Origin: Chitinophaga japonensis
GTDB lineage: Bacteria; Bacteroidota; Bacteroidia; Chitinophagales; Chitinophagaceae
Direction: 5' to 3'
NCBI RefSeq assembly: GCF_007830125.1
Contig: NZ_VLLG01000003.1
Span: 982,247-1,046,246 of the forward strand
DNA: 64,000 nucleotides
This document shows positions 27,695-35,320 of this stretch, piece after piece. Position numbers and translations under genes: made by a program. The stretch's first letter is position 1. Each line of letters begins with the position of its first letter. Under the pieces are notes generated by a model. The model was not told where the DNA came from, ran no database searches, and was given only the letters and a program-made list of their open reading frames with translations.

Positions 27695-28410
27695 AGGATT
27701 TGATCCAACTGGGAGACATCAGTATTGAAGTGAACAGGAAAGCGATCAAAAATGTACACCTGTCGGTGCATCCTCCGGATGGAAGGGTGACCTTGTCGAC
27801 TCCTTTAAACACGCGATTAGAAGTAGCAAGGGCCTATGCCATCACCAGACTTGCCTGGATCAGGAAGCAGCAGGAAAAAATGAAGGCTCAATTGCGGGAA
27901 TCACCCCGTCGTTATATTCAACGTGAATCACACTATCTCTGGGGAAGAAGATATTTACTGAACATAATACATACAGAAGATAAAGCGCATGTAACGATTG
28001 ATCATAAGCGTATTACGCTGCATGTAAAGCCTGGCAGCAACAAAAGCAGAAGGGAAGCCATTATGTATGAATGGCAAAAATCACTGCTGCACGATTACAT
28101 ACAGCAGGTAATTCCCAAATGGGAGAAAATACTCGGCGTAAGGGTAAACGCTTACTATGTGCAGCGAATGAAAACAAAATGGGGGAGCTGCAATTATCGT
28201 TCGGGCAATATCCGATTAAATACGGAACTGGTTAAAAAGCCCAAAGACCTTGTGGAATATGTGATCGTTCACGAAATGGCCCATTTACTTTTTCCGACCC
28301 ATAGCGGAAATTATGTGGCACTGATGAATCGTTTTTATCCGCGCTGGCGCGAAGCCAGAATGGAACTAAATGACCTGCCACTGGGGCACGTGGAATGGAA
28401 AGATATGTAA
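27691..28410 (+). CDS. YgjP-like (DUF45) zinc metallopeptidase
   Basis: A 239-residue protein of the YgjP/SprT-like M48-related family. The zinc motif HEMAH is at 194-198 with a third ligand candidate at His204 (PTHSGNY), preceded by the family segment MKTKWGSCNYRSGNIRLN. The N-terminal part (VNRKAIKNVHLSVHPPDGRV) is a strand-rich domain. It starts inside the hsdR stop codon (ATGA overlap), so it is translationally coupled to the restriction operon. Such genes often accompany type I systems, but their role there is not established; processing of an R-M subunit or of a DNA-protein crosslink are guesses. Confidence 0.88.
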   Translation: MKDLIQLGDISIEVNRKAIKNVHLSVHPPDGRVTLSTPLNTRLEVARAYAITRLAWIRKQQEKMKAQLRESPRRYIQRESHYLWGRRYLLNIIHTEDKAHVTIDHKRITLHVKPGSNKSRREAIMYEWQKSLLHDYIQQVIPKWEKILGVRVNAYYVQRMKTKWGSCNYRSGNIRLNTELVKKPKDLVEYVIVHEMAHLLFPTHSGNYVALMNRFYPRWREARMELNDLPLGHVEWKDM

Positions 28411-28469
28411 AGTTATAATGTATTTAAATGATTGGATTTCAATTAGTTTTTATTCTTAATAATATTTTC

Positions 28470-28477
28470 TAATTTTG
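28470..28477 (+). promoter_or_regulatory. -7 box abutting the kinase-like gene
   Basis: TAATTTTG fits TAnnTTTG and ends six bases before the ATG at 28484, again implying a leader of a few bases at most. Confidence 0.45.
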
Positions 28478-28483
28478 CAGTAA

Positions 28484-29134
28484 ATGATCTCCGATGAAAT
28501 CCGGCGAAAACTTCAAAATATCATTAGAGGAGATGTCCTTGAGGGGCAAGAAGATCATTGCACAGCAATCAGAAATCTCCTTTGCCAAAGCTTTGGCTCA
28601 GATCCAACTGTTAAAAGAGAATTCGAAAGTCGCTCAGTTCTCAAAGAAGAGCAGGCTCGCTTCTTAAAATCTTACGCAGAAAATAACAGGCTTTGGATAC
28701 CTGCCTTAGCCGAAGGTAGCCAATATTTGACCCGGGGCGGCGAGTCTGAGATTTATCTGGCACCTGATCATCGACATGTTATCAAAGTAAACGACGCTGT
28801 TTATTATGCTACCTGGACTGAATATTTCAATAGCCTGGTAATCCATAATTTGTTGTTCCCAAGCACTGCCTATGAATTGTCAGGTTTTACTGCTTGCAAA
28901 GATAGCGTACTTTGTGTTGTGCTCAGGCAACCATTCATCGAAGGTGGGCAGGCCAACCTCGCAAATATCAAAGAACATTTAACCTTTAACGGGTTTCGGA
29001 ATACTAAAAGACAGGACTATTTCAATGAGGAATTTGGATTGATATTGGAAGATATGCATGATGAGAATGTAATTTCCAGGGGAGATGTACTGTTTTTTAT
29101 TGATACAGTATTCTACATAATGGAAAAGGAGTAA
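28484..29134 (+). CDS. Stand-alone protein resembling the polyvalent-protein kinase family
   Basis: A 216-residue soluble protein. A glycine-rich segment LTRGGESEIYLA followed by HVIKVND resembles the nucleotide loop and Lys strand of a protein kinase. A later segment GLILEDMHDENVI...FFIDT resembles the catalytic HxDxxN-like and DFG-like strands in a shortened form. This pattern is known to me from the putative kinase family named after phage polyvalent proteins, where it is usually one domain of a large protein; here it stands alone. The gene has its own -7 box and lower GC content than the hsd genes. Function is unknown; a defence or counter-defence role is inferred only from its neighbours. 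Confidence 0.62.
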   Translation: MISDEIRRKLQNIIRGDVLEGQEDHCTAIRNLLCQSFGSDPTVKREFESRSVLKEEQARFLKSYAENNRLWIPALAEGSQYLTRGGESEIYLAPDHRHVIKVNDAVYYATWTEYFNSLVIHNLLFPSTAYELSGFTACKDSVLCVVLRQPFIEGGQANLANIKEHLTFNGFRNTKRQDYFNEEFGLILEDMHDENVISRGDVLFFIDTVFYIMEKE

Positions 29135-29172
29135 TTGCCCTTCCTCCTCTAAAATACTTGTTAATTTTCCGG

Positions 29173-29204
29173 TTGCCCGCAAGCGCCTGTTGTCCGTATT
29201 TTTG
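29173..29204 (+). promoter_or_regulatory. Promoter of ada
   Basis: A -33 TTG (29173-29175) and a -7 TATTTTTG (29197-29204) are separated by 21 nt, leaving a leader of roughly a dozen bases before the ATG at 29223. Confidence 0.65.
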
Positions 29205-29222
29205 CATTATAACAAACCGCAA

Positions 29223-30263
29223 ATGCAACTTTCAACAGACGTGATGTACCAGGCCATTCTCAACAAGGATACCTCTTTTGAAGGCGTATTCTTTACGGCG
29301 GTGAAAACAACCGGCATATTTTGCCGTCCGTCCTGCAGGGCCAGGAAACCCAAAAAAGAGAATGTCGAGTTTTTCAGTACGGTGAGGGAAGCGATCACAA
29401 AGGGATACCGCCCCTGCCGGGTCTGCAATCCCATGGAAAACCTGCATGAAACGCCGCCACAGATAAAACAGTTGATGGATGACCTGAACAACGATCCTTC
29501 CCTGAAGATCAGGGACAGGGATCTCAGGCAAAGGAAGCTGGAGCCGAATGGCGTCCGGCGCTGGTTCCTGAAACATTATGGGCTCACCTTTCACGCCTAC
29601 CAGCGGATGCTACGCATTAATACCGCCTTCAAAAGGATACAGGAAGGGCAAACGGTAACAGATGCCGCGTTCAATATGGGATATGACTCGCTCAGCGGTT
29701 TTGGCGATTCATTCAGAACTGTTTTCGGGTTTTCTCCCAGCGACAGCAAAACAAAAAGAATAATAGACCTCAGAAGACTGGAAACGTCCCTGGGAACCAT
29801 GTACGCCTGTGCCGTGCAGGAAGGCATCTGCCTGCTGGAGTTTACAGACCGGAGAATGCTGGAAACGGAATTCAGGGACCTGGGCAAAAAGTTCAATGCC
29901 AATATTGTGCAGGGGCATAACCCGCATTTTGCCTTGCTGGAAGAGCAACTGCGCGAGTATTTTGAGGGCAGCCGGAAAGCATTTACCGTTCCTTTATGCA
30001 CGCCGGGCTCGGAGTTCCAGTTAAAGGTGTGGTCGGCGCTGCGGGAAATTCCCTATGGCGAAACAAGAAGTTACAAGCAGCAAGCGGAGCATATCGGTTC
30101 GCCGGAGGCTGTAAGGGCGGTTGCGCAGGCCAACGGCATGAATAAAATAGCCATTATCATTCCATGTCACCGCGTTATTGGCGGCAGCGGTGAACTTACG
30201 GGTTACGGTGGCGGCATCTGGCGCAAAAAGAAGCTGCTGGACATGGAAAAAATGAACCGCTAA
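29223..30263 (+). CDS. ada: Ada: methylphosphotriester sensor, AraC regulator and O6-methylguanine-DNA methyltransferase
   Basis: A 346-residue adaptive-response protein. The N-terminal zinc domain has the four cysteines C34, C38, C65 and C68 (FCRPSCRA; RPCRVCNP), of which the first accepts methyl groups from DNA phosphotriesters. An AraC-type helix-turn-helix follows (about 80-180: ITVHAYQRML-like LTFHAYQRML, DAAFNMGYDSLSGFGDSF). The C-terminal alkyltransferase has the active-site IPCHRVIGG with Cys315. The protein both repairs alkylated bases and activates repair genes after methylation. I chose the ATG at 29223; the in-frame TTG at 29190 lies within the promoter. The next gene, an MFS exporter, follows after 63 bp. 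Confidence 0.95.
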   Translation: MQLSTDVMYQAILNKDTSFEGVFFTAVKTTGIFCRPSCRARKPKKENVEFFSTVREAITKGYRPCRVCNPMENLHETPPQIKQLMDDLNNDPSLKIRDRDLRQRKLEPNGVRRWFLKHYGLTFHAYQRMLRINTAFKRIQEGQTVTDAAFNMGYDSLSGFGDSFRTVFGFSPSDSKTKRIIDLRRLETSLGTMYACAVQEGICLLEFTDRRMLETEFRDLGKKFNANIVQGHNPHFALLEEQLREYFEGSRKAFTVPLCTPGSEFQLKVWSALREIPYGETRSYKQQAEHIGSPEAVRAVAQANGMNKIAIIIPCHRVIGGSGELTGYGGGIWRKKKLLDMEKMNR

Positions 30264-30326
30264 ACCGGTTGCGTTCCCTCTCTTTCTCTACTCCCTTTTC
30301 TTCATATCATTCAATTATTCCGGGCT

Positions 30327-31751
30327 ATGACAGCACGTTCATACAGGCCTGAAGGGATCGCATTGGCGGTGCTCCTGACGGCTCCGTTACTTTATGTGAT
30401 CGATATTTTCATCATTAACATGGCCATACCCGCCATAAAAAAAGGCCTGAACACAACCGATGCCGCTATCCAGTTGGTGATTGCAGGGTACCTGTTAGGC
30501 AGCGCCTGCTTTTTTATCATTGCCGGCAGGGTAGGGGACGCCGTGGGAAGAAAGAAAGCGTTCTTCTGGGGAATGCTGGCTTTTACCGTGACCTCCTGCA
30601 TCTGCGGCATGGCTACCACCTCCCTGGCGCTGAACATAGCGAGATTGCTGCAGGGTATTAGTTCGGCATTTATGGTAACGCAGTCCATTGCCCTGATACA
30701 GTTGCTGTTTACGGCGCCCGGGGAAAGGGCCCGGGCCATTGGCTGGTACGGCATTACGCTGAGCATTGCCGCTATTATCGGCCAGATACTGGGCGGTTAC
30801 CTGGCTGATACGCATATGCTTGTTGCAGGATGGCGCCTGGCGTTCTTTATTAACGTCCCTGTAGGCATGCTTGCCTTATGGGCAATCAGGCGATACCTGC
30901 CGGAAACGCCCGGGGAGCCCGGCTCTGGATTTGACTATGCCGGAGCGGTGACCATCATGTTCGGCCTGGGCGCCCTGATCTACTCACTCACCGAAGGCCG
31001 GGAACAAAACTGGCCGCTTTGGAGTAAGGTCATGATCCCTGTTGCAGTGGTGGTACTGGGTGCTTTCTTTCGTAGCCAGAAAAGAAAAAGCCGCGGCAAC
31101 CTGGCTCCCCTGATGGATACGAACCTCTTCGGTTTAAAAACGTTCAATATCGGGTTGCTGGCCGTGCTTTTCCATTTTATGATGCATACGGCCTATTTGC
31201 TGATGAGCGCCGTTTACCTGCAAAATGGCCTGCGTATTTCGGCCCTGCAGTGCGGGGTGTGCTTTATCCCGCATGCGCTGTTGTTCATGCTGTCTTCGGC
31301 TATTGCATCCAGGATGCTGGTCAGGCATGGCAGGAACGTACTGTTGGCCGGCCTGGCGATCATACTGGTGTCGTTTGTCCTGCAATTGATCTATTTTAAC
31401 GGGCATACCAGCTTCCGGGTAGCCATGCTGCTGATTGGCCTGTACGGGTTGGGCAACGGGCTGGTGCTGCCATTCATGTTGAACGTTGTGCTCAACGGGG
31501 TTCCTGCGCAACATGCCGGGGTGTCTTCGGGCATTTTTTCAACCCTGCAGCAAACCGCATCTGCCCTGGGGATCAGCATTATCGGCGGGATATTTTACCA
31601 GTCCATCGTACACAGTCCTTCCGACAAATACACCATTGGCCTGCACAACGGTCTGAAAGCAGGCATGCTGTGCCTGGTGATGGTGGCGCTCATGCTGAGC
31701 TTTCTTCCTAAAACTTTTTCAAAAGAATCGGCAGCGATGGCTGCTGAGTAA
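30327..31751 (+). CDS. MFS transporter of the DHA2 (14-TM, EmrB/QacA-like) type
   Basis: A 474-residue inner-membrane transporter with about 14 hydrophobic segments. Motif A is seen as GRVGDAVGRKKAF, motif C-like as GITLSIAAIIGQILGGYLAD, and the first helix contains DIFIINMAIPAI, which is typical of DHA2 drug exporters. Proton-driven export of small toxic compounds is the probable role; the substrate is unknown. It lies downstream of ada on the same strand and converges within about 20 bp on the epoxide hydrolase gene. Confidence 0.9.
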   Translation: MTARSYRPEGIALAVLLTAPLLYVIDIFIINMAIPAIKKGLNTTDAAIQLVIAGYLLGSACFFIIAGRVGDAVGRKKAFFWGMLAFTVTSCICGMATTSLALNIARLLQGISSAFMVTQSIALIQLLFTAPGERARAIGWYGITLSIAAIIGQILGGYLADTHMLVAGWRLAFFINVPVGMLALWAIRRYLPETPGEPGSGFDYAGAVTIMFGLGALIYSLTEGREQNWPLWSKVMIPVAVVVLGAFFRSQKRKSRGNLAPLMDTNLFGLKTFNIGLLAVLFHFMMHTAYLLMSAVYLQNGLRISALQCGVCFIPHALLFMLSSAIASRMLVRHGRNVLLAGLAIILVSFVLQLIYFNGHTSFRVAMLLIGLYGLGNGLVLPFMLNVVLNGVPAQHAGVSSGIFSTLQQTASALGISIIGGIFYQSIVHSPSDKYTIGLHNGLKAGMLCLVMVALMLSFLPKTFSKESAAMAAE

Positions 31752-31772
31752 GGGGGATGGGTGACTGTTATT

Positions 31773-32951
31773 TTACCGCGTAGCTTTGAAAAAACCATCT
31801 ACTTCCCTGGCCCACAATTCCGGTGTTTCCAGTGCTGCAAAGTGGCCGCCCTTTTCCATGACGGTAAACCGCTTCAGGTTTACATTTCTCTCCGCCCATT
31901 CCTTTGGCGTAGGAGCGTCTCCGGGGAATGTCGCCACGCCGGTGGGCGTGTTGACCTTTTGGCCCGAAGCCAGTTGCTGATAGAAATTTACCGCATATGT
32001 ACGCATAGAGGAATTGATTGTCTGGCTCACCCAGTAGATCATGATGTTGGTGATCAGCTCGTCCTTTGTGAAATGATCCTCGATCGTGCCATCCTGCGTA
32101 CGCCAGGTATTGAACTTTTCGATGATCCAGGAAGCGAGACCTACCGGGGAGTCATTCAAACCATAAGCCTGCGTTTGCGGCTTGGTGGAGTGCAGCATGG
32201 CATATGCTCCTTCCGTGTACCACCATTGCTGGATGAACTGCCCGAATTCCTGTTCCGCTTTGGTCATGGTGCTCCAGTCTTCCGACCCCTTGGGGTACCC
32301 CACGTCTGACAGGTGAATAGCTGCCACGTTTTCGGGGTGAAGATTGGCGAGTGACTTGGCGATGCCGCTGCCAACGTCGCCGCCAGCCACCAGGAAGGTT
32401 GGGTAGCCCAGGGCTTCTTTCATCAGCATAGCGAAAATTTTTGCGGAGCCGTCATCCGTCATGGCCACGCGGCTGGAGAAACCGAAACCGGGAATGGAAG
32501 GTATCACCATGTCATAGTCGTCCGTTAGTAAGGGAATGACTTTGTAATAACGGTAGAAACAATCGGGCCATCCGTGCAAAAGCAGCAAGGGCCGGGCATT
32601 GGGGTTTTTACTTTTGATGTGCAGGAAATGAATGGTAAGACCGTCTATTTCCGCTGTGAACTGTGGAAATTCGTTGAGCGCGGCTTCCTGCCTGCGCCAG
32701 TCGTAACCATCCTGCCAGTAAGCAATCAGGCTTTGGAGAAACACGGGATCCGTACCGTATTTCCAGCCGGCGTTTTCAGGCGCATCGGGCCAGCGGGTCT
32801 GGCGGAGGCGGTTTTGAAGGTCGTCCAATACAGTTTGTTGCACATCGATCCTAAAAGGTTTCACATTAAACATATGGGAGGTTTTTTGGGTTTGCGCGTG
32901 GGCGGTTTCCGTTATAACAGCGATAGCCAGTAAAAGGATGATCTGTTTCAT
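31773..32951 (-). CDS. Secreted epoxide hydrolase (alpha/beta hydrolase with EHN domain)
   Basis: A 392-residue hydrolase with a signal peptide (MKQIILLLAIAVITETAHAQ). The N-terminal EHN domain (FRIDVQQTVLDDLQNRLRQT) is followed by the alpha/beta fold with the oxyanion motif HGWPDCF (126-132), the nucleophile Asp192 in GGDVGSG, and catalytic His370 in KGGHFAALE. These features match microsomal-type epoxide hydrolases, which open epoxides to diols. Export to the periplasm or beyond is predicted, which is unusual for the better-known cytosolic members. The gene is isolated on the minus strand. Confidence 0.9.
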   Translation of the reverse strand: MKQIILLLAIAVITETAHAQTQKTSHMFNVKPFRIDVQQTVLDDLQNRLRQTRWPDAPENAGWKYGTDPVFLQSLIAYWQDGYDWRRQEAALNEFPQFTAEIDGLTIHFLHIKSKNPNARPLLLLHGWPDCFYRYYKVIPLLTDDYDMVIPSIPGFGFSSRVAMTDDGSAKIFAMLMKEALGYPTFLVAGGDVGSGIAKSLANLHPENVAAIHLSDVGYPKGSEDWSTMTKAEQEFGQFIQQWWYTEGAYAMLHSTKPQTQAYGLNDSPVGLASWIIEKFNTWRTQDGTIEDHFTKDELITNIMIYWVSQTINSSMRTYAVNFYQQLASGQKVNTPTGVATFPGDAPTPKEWAERNVNLKRFTVMEKGGHFAALETPELWAREVDGFFKATR

Positions 32952-33134
32952 GGGTCTTTGTTTGATGAAACAAAATTCCAGGTGGGCTATGACAACAGTA
33001 TGTCAGTAGCAAGCCGGCTGTCAGAAATAAAAATACGTTCTTTTGAGGAAAAGGCGAAAAGGCGGGTACAACGGACGTAAGCCGCCCGCTGCATCCGCCT
33101 TTATAAGGGGTAATATATTTACGTTGAGCGCTGC

Positions 33135-33716
33135 TCAGTAAGGCAACTGGTAGTACCGGCAAACCGCGTAGTAGTCATTAAAGTCTATATCCGGCAATTG
33201 ATCTGCAACCCGCCCGCCGGCTGTTACCTGGTTGGCATAGATGCGGATGATCCGTATACTGGCGTATTCTTCCCCGGTCCCGGAAACCTTGTTGATCACA
33301 AAGTTTACCTTGCCGGACGCATGAAACCAGTAGGCGCGGTAATCACTGCTGCCATTTAAACCGAAACCGGGTATGGGATATACGTTGCCGCTGGCCCTTA
33401 CCAGGTATATATGCCAGGCACTGCGGTTCATGGTGTCGGCCGTAGTGGTGACCTGCAGTGTAACGGAAGCGGTAGTGGCAAAATTGTGCGCCCCGTAAGT
33501 GTATTGGGTAACGTTGGCATTACCGGCAATGCCTTGTGGCCCCTGTGGGCCTTGAGGTCCTTGCGGACCCTGGGAGCCGTCTGCGCCGGGAGTCCCCTGC
33601 GGGCCTTGTTCTCCCTGCGGCCCCTGTGGGCCTTCCAGGCCGGGATCTCCTTTTTTACAGCTAATGACAGCCAGGGATAATACAATAGCAGCAATGAGCA
33701 TTTTGAACTGTTTCAT
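33135..33716 (-). CDS. Collagen-repeat lipoprotein
   Basis: A 193-residue lipoprotein. A signal peptide with lipobox LAVISC (Cys20) is followed by about 14 Gly-X-Y triplets ([19 protein letters not shown] and similar, residues 23-66) that could form a collagen-like triple helix, and then by a globular domain of about 125 residues ([18 protein letters not shown] ... [19 protein letters not shown]). Such proteins occur in Bacteroidota and are probably trimeric surface lipoproteins; the function of the head domain is unknown. A perfect palindrome lies about 70-90 bp upstream of the start (33787-33806). Confidence 0.85.
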   Translation of the reverse strand: MKQFKMLIAAIVLSLAVISCKKGDPGLEGPQGPQGEQGPQGTPGADGSQGPQGPQGPQGPQGIAGNANVTQYTYGAHNFATTASVTLQVTTTADTMNRSAWHIYLVRASGNVYPIPGFGLNGSSDYRAYWFHASGKVNFVINKVSGTGEEYASIRIIRIYANQVTAGGRVADQLPDIDFNDYYAVCRYYQLPY

Positions 33717-33786
33717 GATAGTTGAGATTTGGGGTTCGTATTAATAAAATGACCGCTGTGAAATTATAACCTAATCCGGTAGGGAC

Positions 33787-33806
33787 ATCAGGTATAAATA
33801 CCTGAT
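33787..33806. promoter_or_regulatory. Perfect 20-bp palindrome upstream of the collagen-repeat gene
   Basis: The two 9-bp arms ATCAGGTAT and ATACCTGAT are separated by AA. It lies upstream of the collagen-repeat gene and downstream of the MerR gene, and is a candidate operator. Its core GGTAT/ATACC also appears, in the opposite arrangement, around the merR-like promoter. Confidence 0.45.
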
Positions 33807-33835
33807 TTGAATAGCGTATATACTGCATTTAGGAG

Positions 33836-33864
33836 CAGGGGCTGGCGGTGGGAGCCAGCCCCTG
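33836..33864 (-). terminator. Terminator after the MerR-type gene
   Basis: A perfect 10-bp GC-rich stem (33836-33845 with 33855-33864; arm CAGGGGCTGG), four bases after the minus-strand stop codon. The T run is weak. Confidence 0.65.
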
Positions 33865-33867
33865 TCT

Positions 33868-34635
33868 TTATTGTTGTTGGGTTTTAATATAATAATCGGT
33901 CGCCGCTTTCATAAAAAGCGCCAGTTGCCTGTCGGGCAACACATCAGCAGGCGCATCCTGGTTGCCGGCAACATACAGTTCCCCCATTTTCCTGAGATAC
34001 TCCAGTTTGTGTGGCGCTATTTCCCCGCCGGTGAGCCGGTTGATGATCTGGTAACGCCGCGCAATGCATTGTTGTACCTCCTTGCTTTCAGGGCCGCCGG
34101 GCATGAGCGCCGTTAACCGCGCAGTAATGTCATGCAGTTCCGTTTTCATAGATTCCATTTCCTGCTTGTCTAAACTGCGCAGCGTAGCCTCTATTGCTAA
34201 AACTTTTTCCTGGCCCCATCTGGACATGGCCGTTGTTCTGTAGGCCATCATTTTATCCTGCGGGATACCTTCGTATAGATCTTCTGCCTGTAACATAGTT
34301 TTGTTTTTTAGTGTTACCAATGTTTTTTCTATGGTACCAACCAATGTGTTTATCCTTTCCTTCCGGGCCAACAACGCTTTTTTATGCTCCTCCAGGGCCT
34401 GCTCCAGGTCAAATGCCGGATCATCCAGGATGGCGCAAATGTCTTTCAGCGGAAAGTCAAGTTCCCGGTAAAAGAGTACCTGCTGCAAACGCAACAGTTC
34501 TTTTTCGCCATATAGCCGGTACCTGGCCTCGGTACGGACAGAAGGTTTCAGCAGGCCCAGCTTGTCATACAGGTGTAAGGTGCGCACGCTGACACCAGCC
34601 AGTTGGGCGAGCTTTTTTACAGAATAGTTGTTCAT
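33868..34635 (-). CDS. MerR family regulator with TipAS-like ligand domain
   Basis: A 255-residue transcription regulator. The N-terminal winged helix is typical of MerR (YSVKKLAQLAGVSVRTLHLY, EARYRLYGEKELLRLQQVL), with a long dimerisation helix around 75-115. The C-terminal part (GQEKVLAIEATLRSLDKQEM ... AGNQDAPADVLPDRQLALFM) resembles the TipAS antibiotic-binding domain seen in TipA and Mta, which activate multidrug transporters. No transporter is adjacent on the same strand; the divergent neighbour is a DUF2809 membrane protein. A promoter and a possible operator lie at 34647-34693. Confidence 0.88.
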   Translation of the reverse strand: MNNYSVKKLAQLAGVSVRTLHLYDKLGLLKPSVRTEARYRLYGEKELLRLQQVLFYRELDFPLKDICAILDDPAFDLEQALEEHKKALLARKERINTLVGTIEKTLVTLKNKTMLQAEDLYEGIPQDKMMAYRTTAMSRWGQEKVLAIEATLRSLDKQEMESMKTELHDITARLTALMPGGPESKEVQQCIARRYQIINRLTGGEIAPHKLEYLRKMGELYVAGNQDAPADVLPDRQLALFMKAATDYYIKTQQQ

Positions 34636-34646
34636 TGTTTGGATTT

Positions 34647-34693
34647 ATACCTTGTCAGTGCAAATGTAGGGTATGACCTAAGGTGAGAGTCAA
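34647..34693 (-). promoter_or_regulatory. merR-like promoter with inverted half-sites
   Basis: On the minus strand a -33 TTG (34691-34693) and a -7 TACATTTG (34661-34668) are spaced by 22 nt. An inverted pair ATACC (34647-34651) and GGTAT (34670-34674) brackets the -7 box, suggesting self-regulation. Confidence 0.45.
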
Positions 34694-34756
34694 GGGGCAA
34701 GCCGGATTTTTTTAAAATACGGCTAAAGGTGTTTTAATGTTACCTATCTTGCTCCC

Positions 34757-35164
34757 ATGAAATTCAGGTTCAACCCATGGTACATTGGACTTACTATTTT
34801 GCTGTTTCTTATAGAAGTGCTGATTGCCAGGTATGTACATGACGCGTTTATCCGTCCCTATGCCGGCGATTTCCTGGTAGTTATCCTTATGTATTGTTTT
34901 ATATGCAGCTTTGTACAGGCGCCGGTGGTACCGGTGGCTTTGGCAGTGCTGGCATTCTCATACCTGGTGGAGACCCTGCAATATTTCAACCTGGTAAAAC
35001 GGCTCGGCCTTGAACATTCGCGGATAGCAAATATTGTTATCGGGAATCATTTTTCCTGGGCAGATATATTGGCTTACACACTGGGCGCGGGCTTTATAAT
35101 GCTTGCGGCGCAGCTCCTGCGCAAAAGATCGCCTAGCGGGGCTACAGGCGCTTTATCCGTGTAG
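34757..35164 (+). CDS. DUF2809-type small membrane protein
   Basis: A 135-residue protein with four predicted transmembrane segments (IGLTILLFLIEVLIARYV; FLVVILMYCFICSFV; VPVALAVLAFSYLVETLQYF; ILAYTLGAGFIMLAAQLL). The motif ETLQYFNLVKRLG and the GNHFSWADILAYTLG segment fit the DUF2809 family, whose function is unknown. It is divergent from the MerR gene and might be regulated by it, which is inference. Confidence 0.8.
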   Translation: MKFRFNPWYIGLTILLFLIEVLIARYVHDAFIRPYAGDFLVVILMYCFICSFVQAPVVPVALAVLAFSYLVETLQYFNLVKRLGLEHSRIANIVIGNHFSWADILAYTLGAGFIMLAAQLLRKRSPSGATGALSV

Positions 35165-35186
35165 GAATTTTTATTCGCGGAATGCT

Positions 35187-35194
35187 TATCTTTG
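35187..35194 (+). promoter_or_regulatory. -7 box of the RNA-repair operon
   Basis: TATCTTTG is a perfect TAnnTTTG match. Transcription would start near 35200, giving a leader of about 115 nt before the RNA ligase ATG at 35316. No -33 TTG is visible at the usual distance. Confidence 0.5.
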
Positions 35195-35222
35195 CCCCAT
35201 CGCAAAACTGACAAAGCCTTGC

Positions 35223-35320
35223 GCCATGTAATCGTATCAACATATTAAATCTTCGTACGCGCTGCTCCGTGATGGAGCGGCAGGAAATCTGTTTGTTGAT
35301 ATAAAACCACTTTACATGGC
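35223..35320 (+). promoter_or_regulatory. Nested-helix leader RNA covering the RNA ligase start codon
   Basis: Three nested perfect or near-perfect helices are visible. P1 pairs GCCATGTAA (35223-35231) with TTACATGGC (35312-35320), which includes the ligase ATG. P2 pairs TATCAACA (35235-35242) with TGTTGATA (35294-35301). P3 pairs GCTGCTCC (35261-35268) with GGAGCGGC (35274-35281), including one G-U pair, around the loop GTGAT. An additional short hairpin CGCAA/TTGCG (35201-35205 with 35219-35223) would compete with P1 for one base. The fold would hide the start codon, so it is a candidate translational switch or a substrate-like regulatory RNA. Confidence 0.5.

Noticed and set aside
20670..29222. 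Attachment-site direct repeat of the tmRNA 3' end
   Set aside because: Reading the far end of the island (29135-29222) by eye, I found no copy of the tmRNA T-arm or acceptor end, and there is no integrase gene.
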